From: a virus
Reading direction: 5' to 3' (one strand)
DNA: 20,352 bases
Virus record (IMG/VR): IMGVR_UViG_3300029268_000168
Coordinates: 1-20,352 of that record
The position numbers were made by a program, and so were the translations under genes. The notes under the pieces are model-generated. The model was not told where the DNA came from. It was given only the letters and a program-made list of their open reading frames with translations, and made no database searches. Shown in pieces: positions 14,309-20,352 of this stretch (positions within the stretch are counted from its first letter, which is position 1; each line of letters starts with the position of its first letter).

Positions 14309-15406
14309 GATTATTGCCGTGTTGAATTGCGGAACTGTGCAGATGAGCGCCTCGTACATCTTTATCATGAATTTGTACGAATCGTTCGTCTTGGCAAGCT
14401 CCTCGTATGTCATGTCCTGGAGGACACGCATCTGCCATGTCGAGCTGTCCATAATGGCAATCTTCTTCAGGTTCGCCGTTGTAGGCATGAACTTTGAAGG
14501 TATGATTGGCAGACCCTCGAACACTACAGTCTGGAAGCCCCATGCAATCTTGTCCATCGGAACTATTCTCTGGTAGTCTTGCAGGAGAGCCTTGATGTCG
14601 TCCATCGTCTTGAAGTCTGTGACCATCATGTCCGGGTTGCCCTGACCGAGAGTTGCAGATTCCGCAGCAGTGCGCGCGTACCTGATTCCCTTTCTTAGGG
14701 TTGTTATGTCGATTGTCTGGTTAGCGCGGTCGGTATTGGAGTTGATGCTCGCGGTGTTCAGGATACCTAGGTATTCTGACCCTGCGACGGTTGCCACTCC
14801 ACCATAGCCGGTGCGGGAAGCAGCCAAGCCGTTTATGAGACAGTCCTCTTCAATGAACCTCATTGTCTTGGACTTGTTCATGACTTCGAGATTGAGCGCA
14901 TCGACGTATTGCTGTGAAAGGTACTGCTTGCTCGATGCAAGGTAAGGACCAGTCACACGCCCAATTGCGTATGCGTACTTCATCGCAAACGAGTTTCGGA
15001 CATAGGTGTCGTCAGTCTCGTTGAGAGCCGCATCTTCAATGTTAAATCCACCAACACCACGGGCGGAAAGCTGATTGAACTCAGCGGTCCTTCCGTAGTT
15101 GGTCACGCGGGGAATCAGCTCCACGAGAGGAGTGAGCCTGCGGGTCATGTCTATGATGCTCGGGTCGACGTAAAGCGGTATGACTGCCTTGTCGGTCGTA
15201 CCCGATGCCGCATCGGAAATCGATGCTGCCTTGGAGAAATCAAGTCCGGTCTTTTCGTAGATGCCCTTGGCGAGTGCCGGGCGTCCGTCGAAGCCGTGCA
15301 TGTTGTCCACATACATTGACTTGTTCGGGAGCATCTCGGTCGCTTCAAACGATGAAGCCATCTTCGAGAGTACCTTGTATTTTTCACTCATTGATAGTTC
15401 TTCCAT
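14297..15406 (-). CDS. Major capsid protein (HK97 fold)
   Basis: This 369-aa protein is the main shell subunit. It follows portal and protease in the usual order and has typical HK97-family features: a helical, flexible N-terminal arm (about residues 1-75), the segment VDPSIIDMTRRLTPLVELIP leading into the shell domain, long E-loop and spine-helix regions around residues 120-200, and a beta-rich P-domain with MPTTANLKKIAIMD near the C-terminus. ATG 15406 is preceded by GGAGG with 7 nt spacing, the strongest ribosome binding site in the head module, which fits a highly produced protein. The last codons form the 5' arm of a terminator hairpin. N-glycosylation sequons are sparse, unlike in the exported proteins of this window. 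Confidence 0.93.
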   Translation of the reverse strand: MEELSMSEKYKVLSKMASSFEATEMLPNKSMYVDNMHGFDGRPALAKGIYEKTGLDFSKAASISDAASGTTDKAVIPLYVDPSIIDMTRRLTPLVELIPRVTNYGRTAEFNQLSARGVGGFNIEDAALNETDDTYVRNSFAMKYAYAIGRVTGPYLASSKQYLSQQYVDALNLEVMNKSKTMRFIEEDCLINGLAASRTGYGGVATVAGSEYLGILNTASINSNTDRANQTIDITTLRKGIRYARTAAESATLGQGNPDMMVTDFKTMDDIKALLQDYQRIVPMDKIAWGFQTVVFEGLPIIPSKFMPTTANLKKIAIMDSSTWQMRVLQDMTYEELAKTNDSYKFMIKMYEALICTVPQFNTAIITLA

Positions 15407-15420
15407 AACAAAACCTCCGT

Positions 15421-16455
15421 TTATCTAAGCGTTCCCCTTTGGAAGAGCGCGAAACTTCCCTCTTCTTTCTTCACTTCCTTGTGCATGTCCTCGGCTTCCG
15501 TGGAAAGGGCTTTGGATACAACTCCCTTCTCGGCTGCCTTGGCATCGAGCGCCTTGTGCAGCTCCTCGATGCGCGCGTTCGCGGCTGCGAGGCTGGTCTG
15601 CATTTCGGCTTTCTGAGCGTCAAATGACTTCTGCATCTCGACAAACTTCCCTTCATGCGATTTCTCAAAGTCGGAAAAGACCTTCTTGAAACCATCCGAG
15701 GCGAGTATATCTTCGACGCCTTTTACTTCCCCTGGACCGACTTCGGACTCAGGAACAAACTTGTTTTCAGTGCCGCACTTTGCGCATTTGAGCATCGCCG
15801 GTTTTCCATAAGCGCATTTCACCTTGTGCTCGACAAGCTCCTGCGCATAGGTTTCACTGGCTTCGTGCTTGGGCGTTTCGCCCTGCCCGACCTCGCTTTC
15901 CTTCTTTTCGTTTGCGAGTATCGCAGGCGCGTCGACCGCCTTTTCAACGTCTTCTTTCAATGAATCACCCTTAAAGGATTTGCTCATATAAGACAGAATC
16001 GAGGCGTCCCCGTTCGAGGGGATGCCTACCACCGAAACCTCGTAGCAGTCCACATCCTTGATGGTGCGGACTTTCTTGCCGAGCTTCTCGTCGAACTGGT
16101 CTTCCCAGTCGCGGATTTTTCCGCCGATGGAAAATGATTTTAGGACGCCTTCCTGTATTTGCGTTATGACATCTCTCATGCCTTCTGCTTTCGTGGGTAC
16201 GACCGAAATGCGGACGGAGTCGTTCACTACCTCCGTGGAGGCGACCGTTCCAACTCCGAGACCTTTCAGGTCGTGATTGAAGAAGACAGTGGAATTTTTC
16301 TTTAAGTCGGACGCAATCTTGTTCAGGACGGCTTTGTCCATGCGCTCGTTGTCCTTGTCGATTGACGTGGACGAGGCTATTCCGCCGAAAAGCTTGAGAC
16401 TTCCGTCTGCCGAGACAGTCTTCTCAAACGGTATGAAGATTTCAAAGTCATGCAT
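15421..16455 (-). CDS. HK97-type prohead maturation protease fused to a scaffold-like C-terminus
   Basis: This protease cleaves head proteins during capsid maturation. The first 160 residues match the U35/S78 herpesvirus-assemblin-like fold: His in VFFNHDLKG (residue 61 from ATG 16455), Ser in LKSFSIGG (residue 109), and the strand EVSVVGIPSN. A zinc-knuckle-like segment (CX8-9CX2C, about residues 214-227) follows. After it comes a charged coiled coil (about residues 265-330) like the internal scaffold region. The capsid protein shows no long delta domain, so scaffolding probably resides here. I chose ATG 16455. An in-frame GTG at 16464 would add three residues, but that GTG belongs to the conserved ACATCTGTG motif and has only a weak GGGG upstream. 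The gene ends 14 nt before the capsid start. Confidence 0.92.
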   Translation of the reverse strand: MHDFEIFIPFEKTVSADGSLKLFGGIASSTSIDKDNERMDKAVLNKIASDLKKNSTVFFNHDLKGLGVGTVASTEVVNDSVRISVVPTKAEGMRDVITQIQEGVLKSFSIGGKIRDWEDQFDEKLGKKVRTIKDVDCYEVSVVGIPSNGDASILSYMSKSFKGDSLKEDVEKAVDAPAILANEKKESEVGQGETPKHEASETYAQELVEHKVKCAYGKPAMLKCAKCGTENKFVPESEVGPGEVKGVEDILASDGFKKVFSDFEKSHEGKFVEMQKSFDAQKAEMQTSLAAANARIEELHKALDAKAAEKGVVSKALSTEAEDMHKEVKKEEGSFALFQRGTLR

Positions 16456-16461
16456 AGTTGC

Positions 16462-16485
16462 CACAGATGTCGCCCCTATATTTAA
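16462..16485 (-). promoter_or_regulatory. Promoter-like element, copy 2 (upstream of prohead protease)
   Basis: Minus-strand TTAAATA (16485-16479), 8 nt, then ACATCTGTG (16470-16462). The TATA-like box overlaps the portal stop codon. Its centre is 27 nt upstream of ATG 16455, so transcripts started here could be leaderless with the A of that ATG as first base. This is inferred from usual archaeal spacing. Confidence 0.62.
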
Positions 16486-18188
16486 GCCTTTGGTTTCAGC
16501 TTAATTCTTTCCTCTGTAAGTTGGTCGGTACCTTTGTAGAATGTCGCCGTGTCATCGATGCTCTTCATCGGTCGCGGATGCACCAAGGAAGGGACATGTG
16601 TTTTGTCCGTACCGTCGTAATCGTAATTGATATTCGCATTCACGCGCAGCCATGCGTCGATGACCGGCTTGACCTTGCTGCGGAAGTCCTGCATCATGGT
16701 CGGGCTTGTCACTTCCCGCTCGGGCTCGACCGCACCGAAAGGGTAATCCTTGCCTGGGTCTGCCTTTGCAAACTTGCGCGACTCGTTTGCCTGCGAGGAA
16801 TTGAGACGTTCTGAGTTTTCCTTCTTGTCCTGGTTCTTCATCGGGTGTGCAGCGTTCGGATTGCTGAGCGCGCCTCCCGCTCCGGGTTTCTGCGGCTTGC
16901 CGTCAGCCGTCATGCCCATCGCCATGTTCTGCTCCTGGATTTCCTGCCGGATGTCGTGGATTGTCTTGTCGCCCATTTCCTCGGTTTTCATGTCGATTTC
17001 ATCCTGGGTGGACTGGTAGGTGACTTTCCTGGTCTCAAGCGCAGGAAGCCCCATTTTGTTGCGCACCTCGTTCGGGGTGCACCATTCTATCGTCGAGGTC
17101 AGTTGCGCGACCTGCGCGTTCTTGAGAAGCTCACGGGAGTTTTCGTCGTTGAATTTGAACTTGACGTCGTCAAAACCGAAGTTCGCCGTGGTGAGGAGCT
17201 TCAGGTTCACGATGTCCTGTATCATGAGTCGCAGTTTTTTCTTCTTGCGGTCCCAGGATTCCATCTGGGTTTGAGAGTTTGAGCGGTTGGAGCCTTCGGT
17301 TATGCCGAGGAAGATTGGAGGGACGCCGGTCGCCGCGATGATTTCCTGGCGCAGGAAGTTCATAAGCTCGACGAACTGCATGTCCTGGTTGCTGGGAGCG
17401 ACAAGAACATGTGTGACTTCGCCCGCACCGGCATTCAGAAGAATGTCCGTCTGCGGAGTAGCCTGTCTGAGGGTGGTCGCCATGCGGTTGACCTGCTCCT
17501 GCGACAGGTTCTTCGTGGTGTAGATGGAGCGGGGAAGACCATTGCGCCGGAAATACTCCGCATTGAAGTTATATGCGGACATTTTCGTTTGGATGGTGTA
17601 GACAACAGACTGTATCGGAGTGTTCCCGTATACGCGCCCGCCGGTGTTGTTGATTGAAAAATGAATCATTTCGTCAGGATAGAAGTCGACGCGCCTGTGA
17701 AGGACACGCTGGATGTATTTGAGCGTGTCGCCGTGCTCGTCGTAATCAATGCGTACCGTAGCCGCGTCGACTGGACGGAAATATTGTACAATTCCGGAGC
17801 CGTTGCGGACTATCTCGGAATATGCGTCGCCGTAAATAATGAGCGAAGTGACCGTATCCTGAAGGAATTTCTGGAAGTCTGCCGCCTTGAAAAGTTTTTC
17901 GACCTTCTTGACATGAAGCTCGGTGTCGCCCTCGAGAACCCAGCCGTCTCCGACAATCGCATCGACCGTGATGTCGACGCACGCGCGGATGATTGGCTCC
18001 TCCTGATAGGCTTTCCAGATTAGTTTGTAGGAAACAGGCTGCGGCTGCCCCCACCAGGTGTTGCGGAAGGCTAGGTAATCGGGTGTAAGGGCGTAGGAGT
18101 CGTAAGGAGTAGAAGAAGTGTTCGTGGTCGCGGTCTTTGCAATCGAGCCGGACTTAACATAAGCGAGGTTGTCAATTCCAAAATCCAC
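16482..18188 (-). CDS. Portal protein
   Basis: This 568-aa protein forms the dodecameric ring at the capsid vertex through which DNA enters and to which connector and tail attach. It has the layout of the HK97-type phage portal family: a leading segment with YQEEPIIRACVDITVD, a wing region containing SLIIYGDAYSEIVRN and YFRPVD, a clip/stem region with FLRQEIIAATGVPPIFLG, and SNSQTQMESW before the crown helices. A hydrophilic Gln/Lys/Glu-rich tail of about 160 residues follows the conserved core. The start is GTG 18188, placed immediately after the terL stop (TGA 18191-18189) with GGTGAT upstream. The stop codon TAA (16484-16482) lies within the second copy of the promoter-like element. Confidence 0.95.
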   Translation of the reverse strand: MDFGIDNLAYVKSGSIAKTATTNTSSTPYDSYALTPDYLAFRNTWWGQPQPVSYKLIWKAYQEEPIIRACVDITVDAIVGDGWVLEGDTELHVKKVEKLFKAADFQKFLQDTVTSLIIYGDAYSEIVRNGSGIVQYFRPVDAATVRIDYDEHGDTLKYIQRVLHRRVDFYPDEMIHFSINNTGGRVYGNTPIQSVVYTIQTKMSAYNFNAEYFRRNGLPRSIYTTKNLSQEQVNRMATTLRQATPQTDILLNAGAGEVTHVLVAPSNQDMQFVELMNFLRQEIIAATGVPPIFLGITEGSNRSNSQTQMESWDRKKKKLRLMIQDIVNLKLLTTANFGFDDVKFKFNDENSRELLKNAQVAQLTSTIEWCTPNEVRNKMGLPALETRKVTYQSTQDEIDMKTEEMGDKTIHDIRQEIQEQNMAMGMTADGKPQKPGAGGALSNPNAAHPMKNQDKKENSERLNSSQANESRKFAKADPGKDYPFGAVEPEREVTSPTMMQDFRSKVKPVIDAWLRVNANINYDYDGTDKTHVPSLVHPRPMKSIDDTATFYKGTDQLTEERIKLKPKA

Positions 18189-19613
18189 TCATATCACCAC
18201 GACTGAGCTATCACTGTTTGTCATGTCCGAGTCTTGGACATTGAGCACAGATGTTTCGGCTCTATTTAATGCTTTGCCTTCAGCCGGAATCAGAGTGACC
18301 CCAACATCGGCGTAAATCACAGCGCATTTCCAGTAAGCCAAAGCCAGCGCAATCACGCAGTCATCATGCTTTCCGGAAGGCGCGTTCATCTTGATGCCGC
18401 CTGTCTCCTCCGAAATCTCATATTGGTAATATCGAAGCTCATCGGTGAGCGTCGCGTTGTCATGGGAGAATTTGATGCGCCGCTGCTCAAGCCCGGTCTT
18501 GAGCGTGTTGATGAGTTCTATCTTCGCTGGCATGGAAAACTTGAATCCTTCTGTCATCGGCGCCTTGGAAAGAATTTGCTCGGTCAAGCCTGCTCCGACT
18601 CCTGTTTCGTCGACCGTGATTCTGAGCGGCTGGAAGTTGGCGGCGACCGCAAGGACGCGGTCGACGATATAAGAATAAGGTTTGTTGTTGAATCGCTCAG
18701 TGAATACCACTTTGCAACTTTTTTGGTCAGTACCGTCAACGACGTATATTGTGGTGTAGTCGTGCATCTTGGCGATGTCGACCCCGATGAAGTAGTTTTT
18801 CTCCTTTTCACGCTCGAACACCTCCGGAAAGTTTCCGATTGCGTCATTGATTGAATCCCACTTGAACACGCAGACCTGGTCGTCCACGAATTCGCCGAGC
18901 CATTCCGTCCTGAACTGGAGGTCGGTGACCTGCAATTTCTGGCGGTCGATGAAGGCGTGGGAGATATGCGGGTTTTCGTAGGAAGAGAACTGAAAAGATG
19001 CGTGGTCCGGGTCGCCCTTCCTGCCGCGCATGAACATCTGGTAGAAGTGGTTCTGCCCGAGAGGGGTGGAGATTTCGATGATGTCGCCATCGAAGTCGGC
19101 GAGCATGGGCAAAATGACGGTGTTGATGACGTTTTCCTTCACGAAGGCTGCTTCATCTATGATGATGCGGTGAGCGTTGTGACCTCGGAGATACTTTCCC
19201 TCGTTGTTGCCGGTCGAGCGCGCATAGATGACGGAGCCGTTTTCAAGGACAAGCTCAGGAAACGGGAAGTCCTTGGTGCGCTCGATGAGATTCCGTATCA
19301 TCGGGGAGGTCAGCGCCGTGTTCCTGAGTTCGTCGAAAATGATTTCAGCCTGGTCCTGCGAGTGGGAGATTATGTATTGGATTGATTTCTTGTGAGTCAG
19401 GGCATAATGGAGCGCGAGGGCTGCCATCATCTTCGATTTTCCGAACCGCCTTCCCGCCACGATGCAGGTGTTCTTCTTCATGCCGCCGATTATCTTGCGC
19501 TGTGCCTCGTGCGGGATGAAGCCGGTCCAGTGGTCGAGGGCATGAAAAACGTCGATTTGACCGAGGCGCCAGCATTTGTCGTCGGAATCACAGGCGGTTG
19601 TTTGGAGTTCCAT
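18189..19613 (-). CDS. terL: Terminase large subunit (packaging ATPase-nuclease)
   Basis: This is the motor that translocates viral DNA into proheads and cuts the concatemer. The 474-aa length is typical. The N-terminal ATPase domain has a Walker A loop GRRFGKSK at residues 54-61, a Walker B strand IIIDE at 150-154, and STPLG at about 182-186 in the expected position of the coupling motif. The RNase H-like nuclease domain has the three expected acidic positions: Asp279 in FIGVDIAK, Asp335 in ITVDETG and Asp417/418 in KHDDC. All key residues are present and there is no intein. The start at ATG 19613 follows GGAG and overlaps the preceding gene. The 3' end carries one copy of the TTAAATA-N8-ACATCTGTG element, read as codons for A-L-N-R-A-E-T-S-V, ahead of the portal gene. 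Confidence 0.97.
   Translation of the reverse strand: MELQTTACDSDDKCWRLGQIDVFHALDHWTGFIPHEAQRKIIGGMKKNTCIVAGRRFGKSKMMAALALHYALTHKKSIQYIISHSQDQAEIIFDELRNTALTSPMIRNLIERTKDFPFPELVLENGSVIYARSTGNNEGKYLRGHNAHRIIIDEAAFVKENVINTVILPMLADFDGDIIEISTPLGQNHFYQMFMRGRKGDPDHASFQFSSYENPHISHAFIDRQKLQVTDLQFRTEWLGEFVDDQVCVFKWDSINDAIGNFPEVFEREKEKNYFIGVDIAKMHDYTTIYVVDGTDQKSCKVVFTERFNNKPYSYIVDRVLAVAANFQPLRITVDETGVGAGLTEQILSKAPMTEGFKFSMPAKIELINTLKTGLEQRRIKFSHDNATLTDELRYYQYEISEETGGIKMNAPSGKHDDCVIALALAYWKCAVIYADVGVTLIPAEGKALNRAETSVLNVQDSDMTNSDSSVVVI
18246..18269 (-). promoter_or_regulatory. Promoter-like element, copy 1 (upstream of portal)
   Basis: On the minus strand, TTAAATA (18269-18263) is followed after exactly 8 nt by ACATCTGTG (18254-18246). 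TTAAATA resembles an archaeal TATA box. Initiation about 27 nt downstream of the box centre would fall near 18239, leaving a leader of about 50 nt before the portal GTG. The element lies inside the last codons of terL. Three other copies share its spacing. Confidence 0.6.
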
Positions 19614-20109
19614 CTATTTTCTCCTTGCGCAGTTTCTCAAGCTCGGCTTTGTCCGCGCGCGCGGCTTCGACCTCGGCTTTGAGCTTCTTGACCTGCTCGT
19701 CCTCTTCCCAGGGGACGGCGGACTTGGACTTTTCATCGACGAGGTCTCCCTTCTTGTCGGCGTACAGCGAGGTCATCATGGTCATAAGCGACCGGAAAAG
19801 CATGATTTCCTCAGAAGACAAAGGAATCCCGAACTCGCGCATGAGAGTCAGGTCGACCCAGTAGCGCGTGCCGATGGAAAGATTGTTTTTCGTGATTGGG
19901 TCGGAGACCTTGAACTCGACCTTGGAGAACTCGTCGTCGAAAATCTTGCGCCGCATCTGGCAGCCGCCGTCGCCCGAGTTGAAGTAGGGGCATTGCTGCG
20001 AGTATGCGCACTGCGAGCATTTGATATAGCGGTAGCTGGTGTAGTCAGCGGTCATCAGGATTGTAGCCCGCTGCGGAAACTGCGCCAGCTTGTCCTCCAT
20101 CTCGCCCAT
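19588..20109 (-). CDS. Four-cysteine protein preceding TerL; candidate small terminase subunit
   Basis: This is a 173-aa soluble protein. An N-terminal cysteine cluster (Cys31, Cys34, Cys40, Cys50; spacing CX2C-X5-C-X9-C) could bind zinc or an iron-sulfur cluster. A central region contains the hydrophobic helix around EEIMLFRSLM. The C-terminus (about residues 130-165) is a highly charged Lys/Glu/Ala coiled coil. It lies immediately upstream of the large terminase and overlaps it by 26 nt, where small terminases usually sit. The coiled coil would suit oligomerisation. No helix-turn-helix is obvious and small terminases are poorly conserved, so this role rests on position. A zinc-binding DNA-binding accessory protein is the main alternative. 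Confidence 0.6.
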   Translation of the reverse strand: MGEMEDKLAQFPQRATILMTADYTSYRYIKCSQCAYSQQCPYFNSGDGGCQMRRKIFDDEFSKVEFKVSDPITKNNLSIGTRYWVDLTLMREFGIPLSSEEIMLFRSLMTMMTSLYADKKGDLVDEKSKSAVPWEEDEQVKKLKAEVEAARADKAELEKLRKEKIDGTPNNRL

Positions 20110-20304
20110 CTATTTCCTCTTTTTCTCCAAGACGTGCTCGACCGCCTTGTGCTTGATGTTTTCTGTGAGGATGCGCTCAAGCGCGTCCTTCGGGACATCG
20201 ATTGGGGTTTCGACGTCGACCATCTGGAGGATGTCGTAGCCGTTCGAGCGGAACATGTCGAACGTGTGCCCGGGGATGCATTGCTTCAGCAAAACGTATT
20301 TCAT
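20110..20304 (-). CDS. Small hypothetical protein (64 aa), upstream of terminase genes
   Basis: I do not recognise this 64-aa protein. It starts at ATG 20304 behind a GGTGAT ribosome binding site. It has an N-terminal beta-like stretch (MKYVLLKQ) followed by a charged, helix-prone C-terminus rich in Lys and Glu. No membrane segment or cysteine cluster is visible; there is a single Cys at residue 9. The stop codon TAG directly abuts the ATG of the 173-aa gene, so the two are probably co-translated as part of the packaging module. Tight packing and a good ribosome binding site support a real gene; its function is unknown. Confidence 0.6.
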   Translation of the reverse strand: MKYVLLKQCIPGHTFDMFRSNGYDILQMVDVETPIDVPKDALERILTENIKHKAVEHVLEKKRK

Positions 20305-20305
20305 C

Positions 20306-20352
20306 TTAAATCACCCGAACCAGCTTTGCCATGCCGTAGACCAGCAGCGTCG
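20306..20352 (-). CDS. 3' end of an unidentified upstream ORF (partial)
   Basis: An open frame enters from the right edge and ends with TAA at 20308-20306. The visible C-terminus is about 15 residues and ends in LVRVI. Its last codons (GTG ATT TAA) overlap the GGTGAT ribosome binding site of the next gene, the same arrangement seen between other genes here. It is too short to identify and could be a chance frame. Confidence 0.4.
   Translation of the reverse strand, partial: TLLVYGMAKLVRVI

Noticed and set aside
15571-15695. Arg/Ser-rich alternative frames over protease, terminase and portal genes
   Set aside because: They are overlapping frames in G/C-rich coding sequence with biased composition and no ribosome binding sites.
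18189-19613. Intein or intron in the terminase gene
   Set aside because: The protein is of ordinary length with continuous ATPase and nuclease motifs and no extra block between them.
1-20352. CRISPR arrays, tRNA genes or integrase/attachment sites
   Set aside because: No regularly spaced direct repeats, cloverleaf-like sequences or recombinase motifs were seen on either strand by reading; subtle cases would need a dedicated search.

Overview
The window looks like the packaging, head and tail gene block of a head-tailed (Caudoviricetes-type) virus or provirus whose host is most likely an archaeon. All supported genes lie on the minus strand, so transcription runs from high to low coordinates, with short gaps or 1-30 nt overlaps. 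No gene-free stretch exceeds 300 bases. I see no tRNA, rRNA, CRISPR array or integrase. Evidence for an archaeal host is indirect: TATA-box-like TTAAATA elements at fixed spacing from a second motif, GGTGAT-type ribosome binding sites, a lipobox followed by LG, and two exported proteins packed with N-glycosylation sequons. I cannot name the host lineage.

Layout in transcription order. Packaging: the tail end of an unknown ORF, a 64-aa protein, a 173-aa protein with four cysteines (possible small terminase), the large terminase and the portal. Head: a U35-type prohead protease fused to a coiled-coil, scaffold-like C-terminus, then the HK97-fold major capsid protein, then a hairpin/U-tract terminator. 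Accessory block: four small beta-rich proteins forming two paralog pairs, a lipoprotein with a carbohydrate-binding and fibre-like body, a 475-aa structural protein, a 34-codon frame interrupted by two stops, a zinc-ribbon protein and a 138-aa Ala/Ser/Pro-rich protein. Connector and tail: adaptor with an FN3-like front, gp10-like neck protein, tail-terminator-like protein, a free-standing HNH homing endonuclease, the major tail tube protein, a tail assembly chaperone with a -1 frameshift extension, the tape measure, a distal-tail-like protein and the start of a large glycine-rich, sequon-rich surface protein that runs off the left edge.

The structural genes follow the usual siphovirus order, so many can be assigned by position as well as by sequence. 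The most notable unexplained features are regulatory. A 24-nt element, TTAAATA-N8-ACATCTGTG, occurs four times with identical spacing, each time just upstream of a structural gene. Two tail-gene leaders also share tandem stem-loops with the same AAGTA loop. The next most notable are the two exported glycoprotein-like fibres encoded inside a virion operon, and the quartet of small paralogs after the capsid gene.
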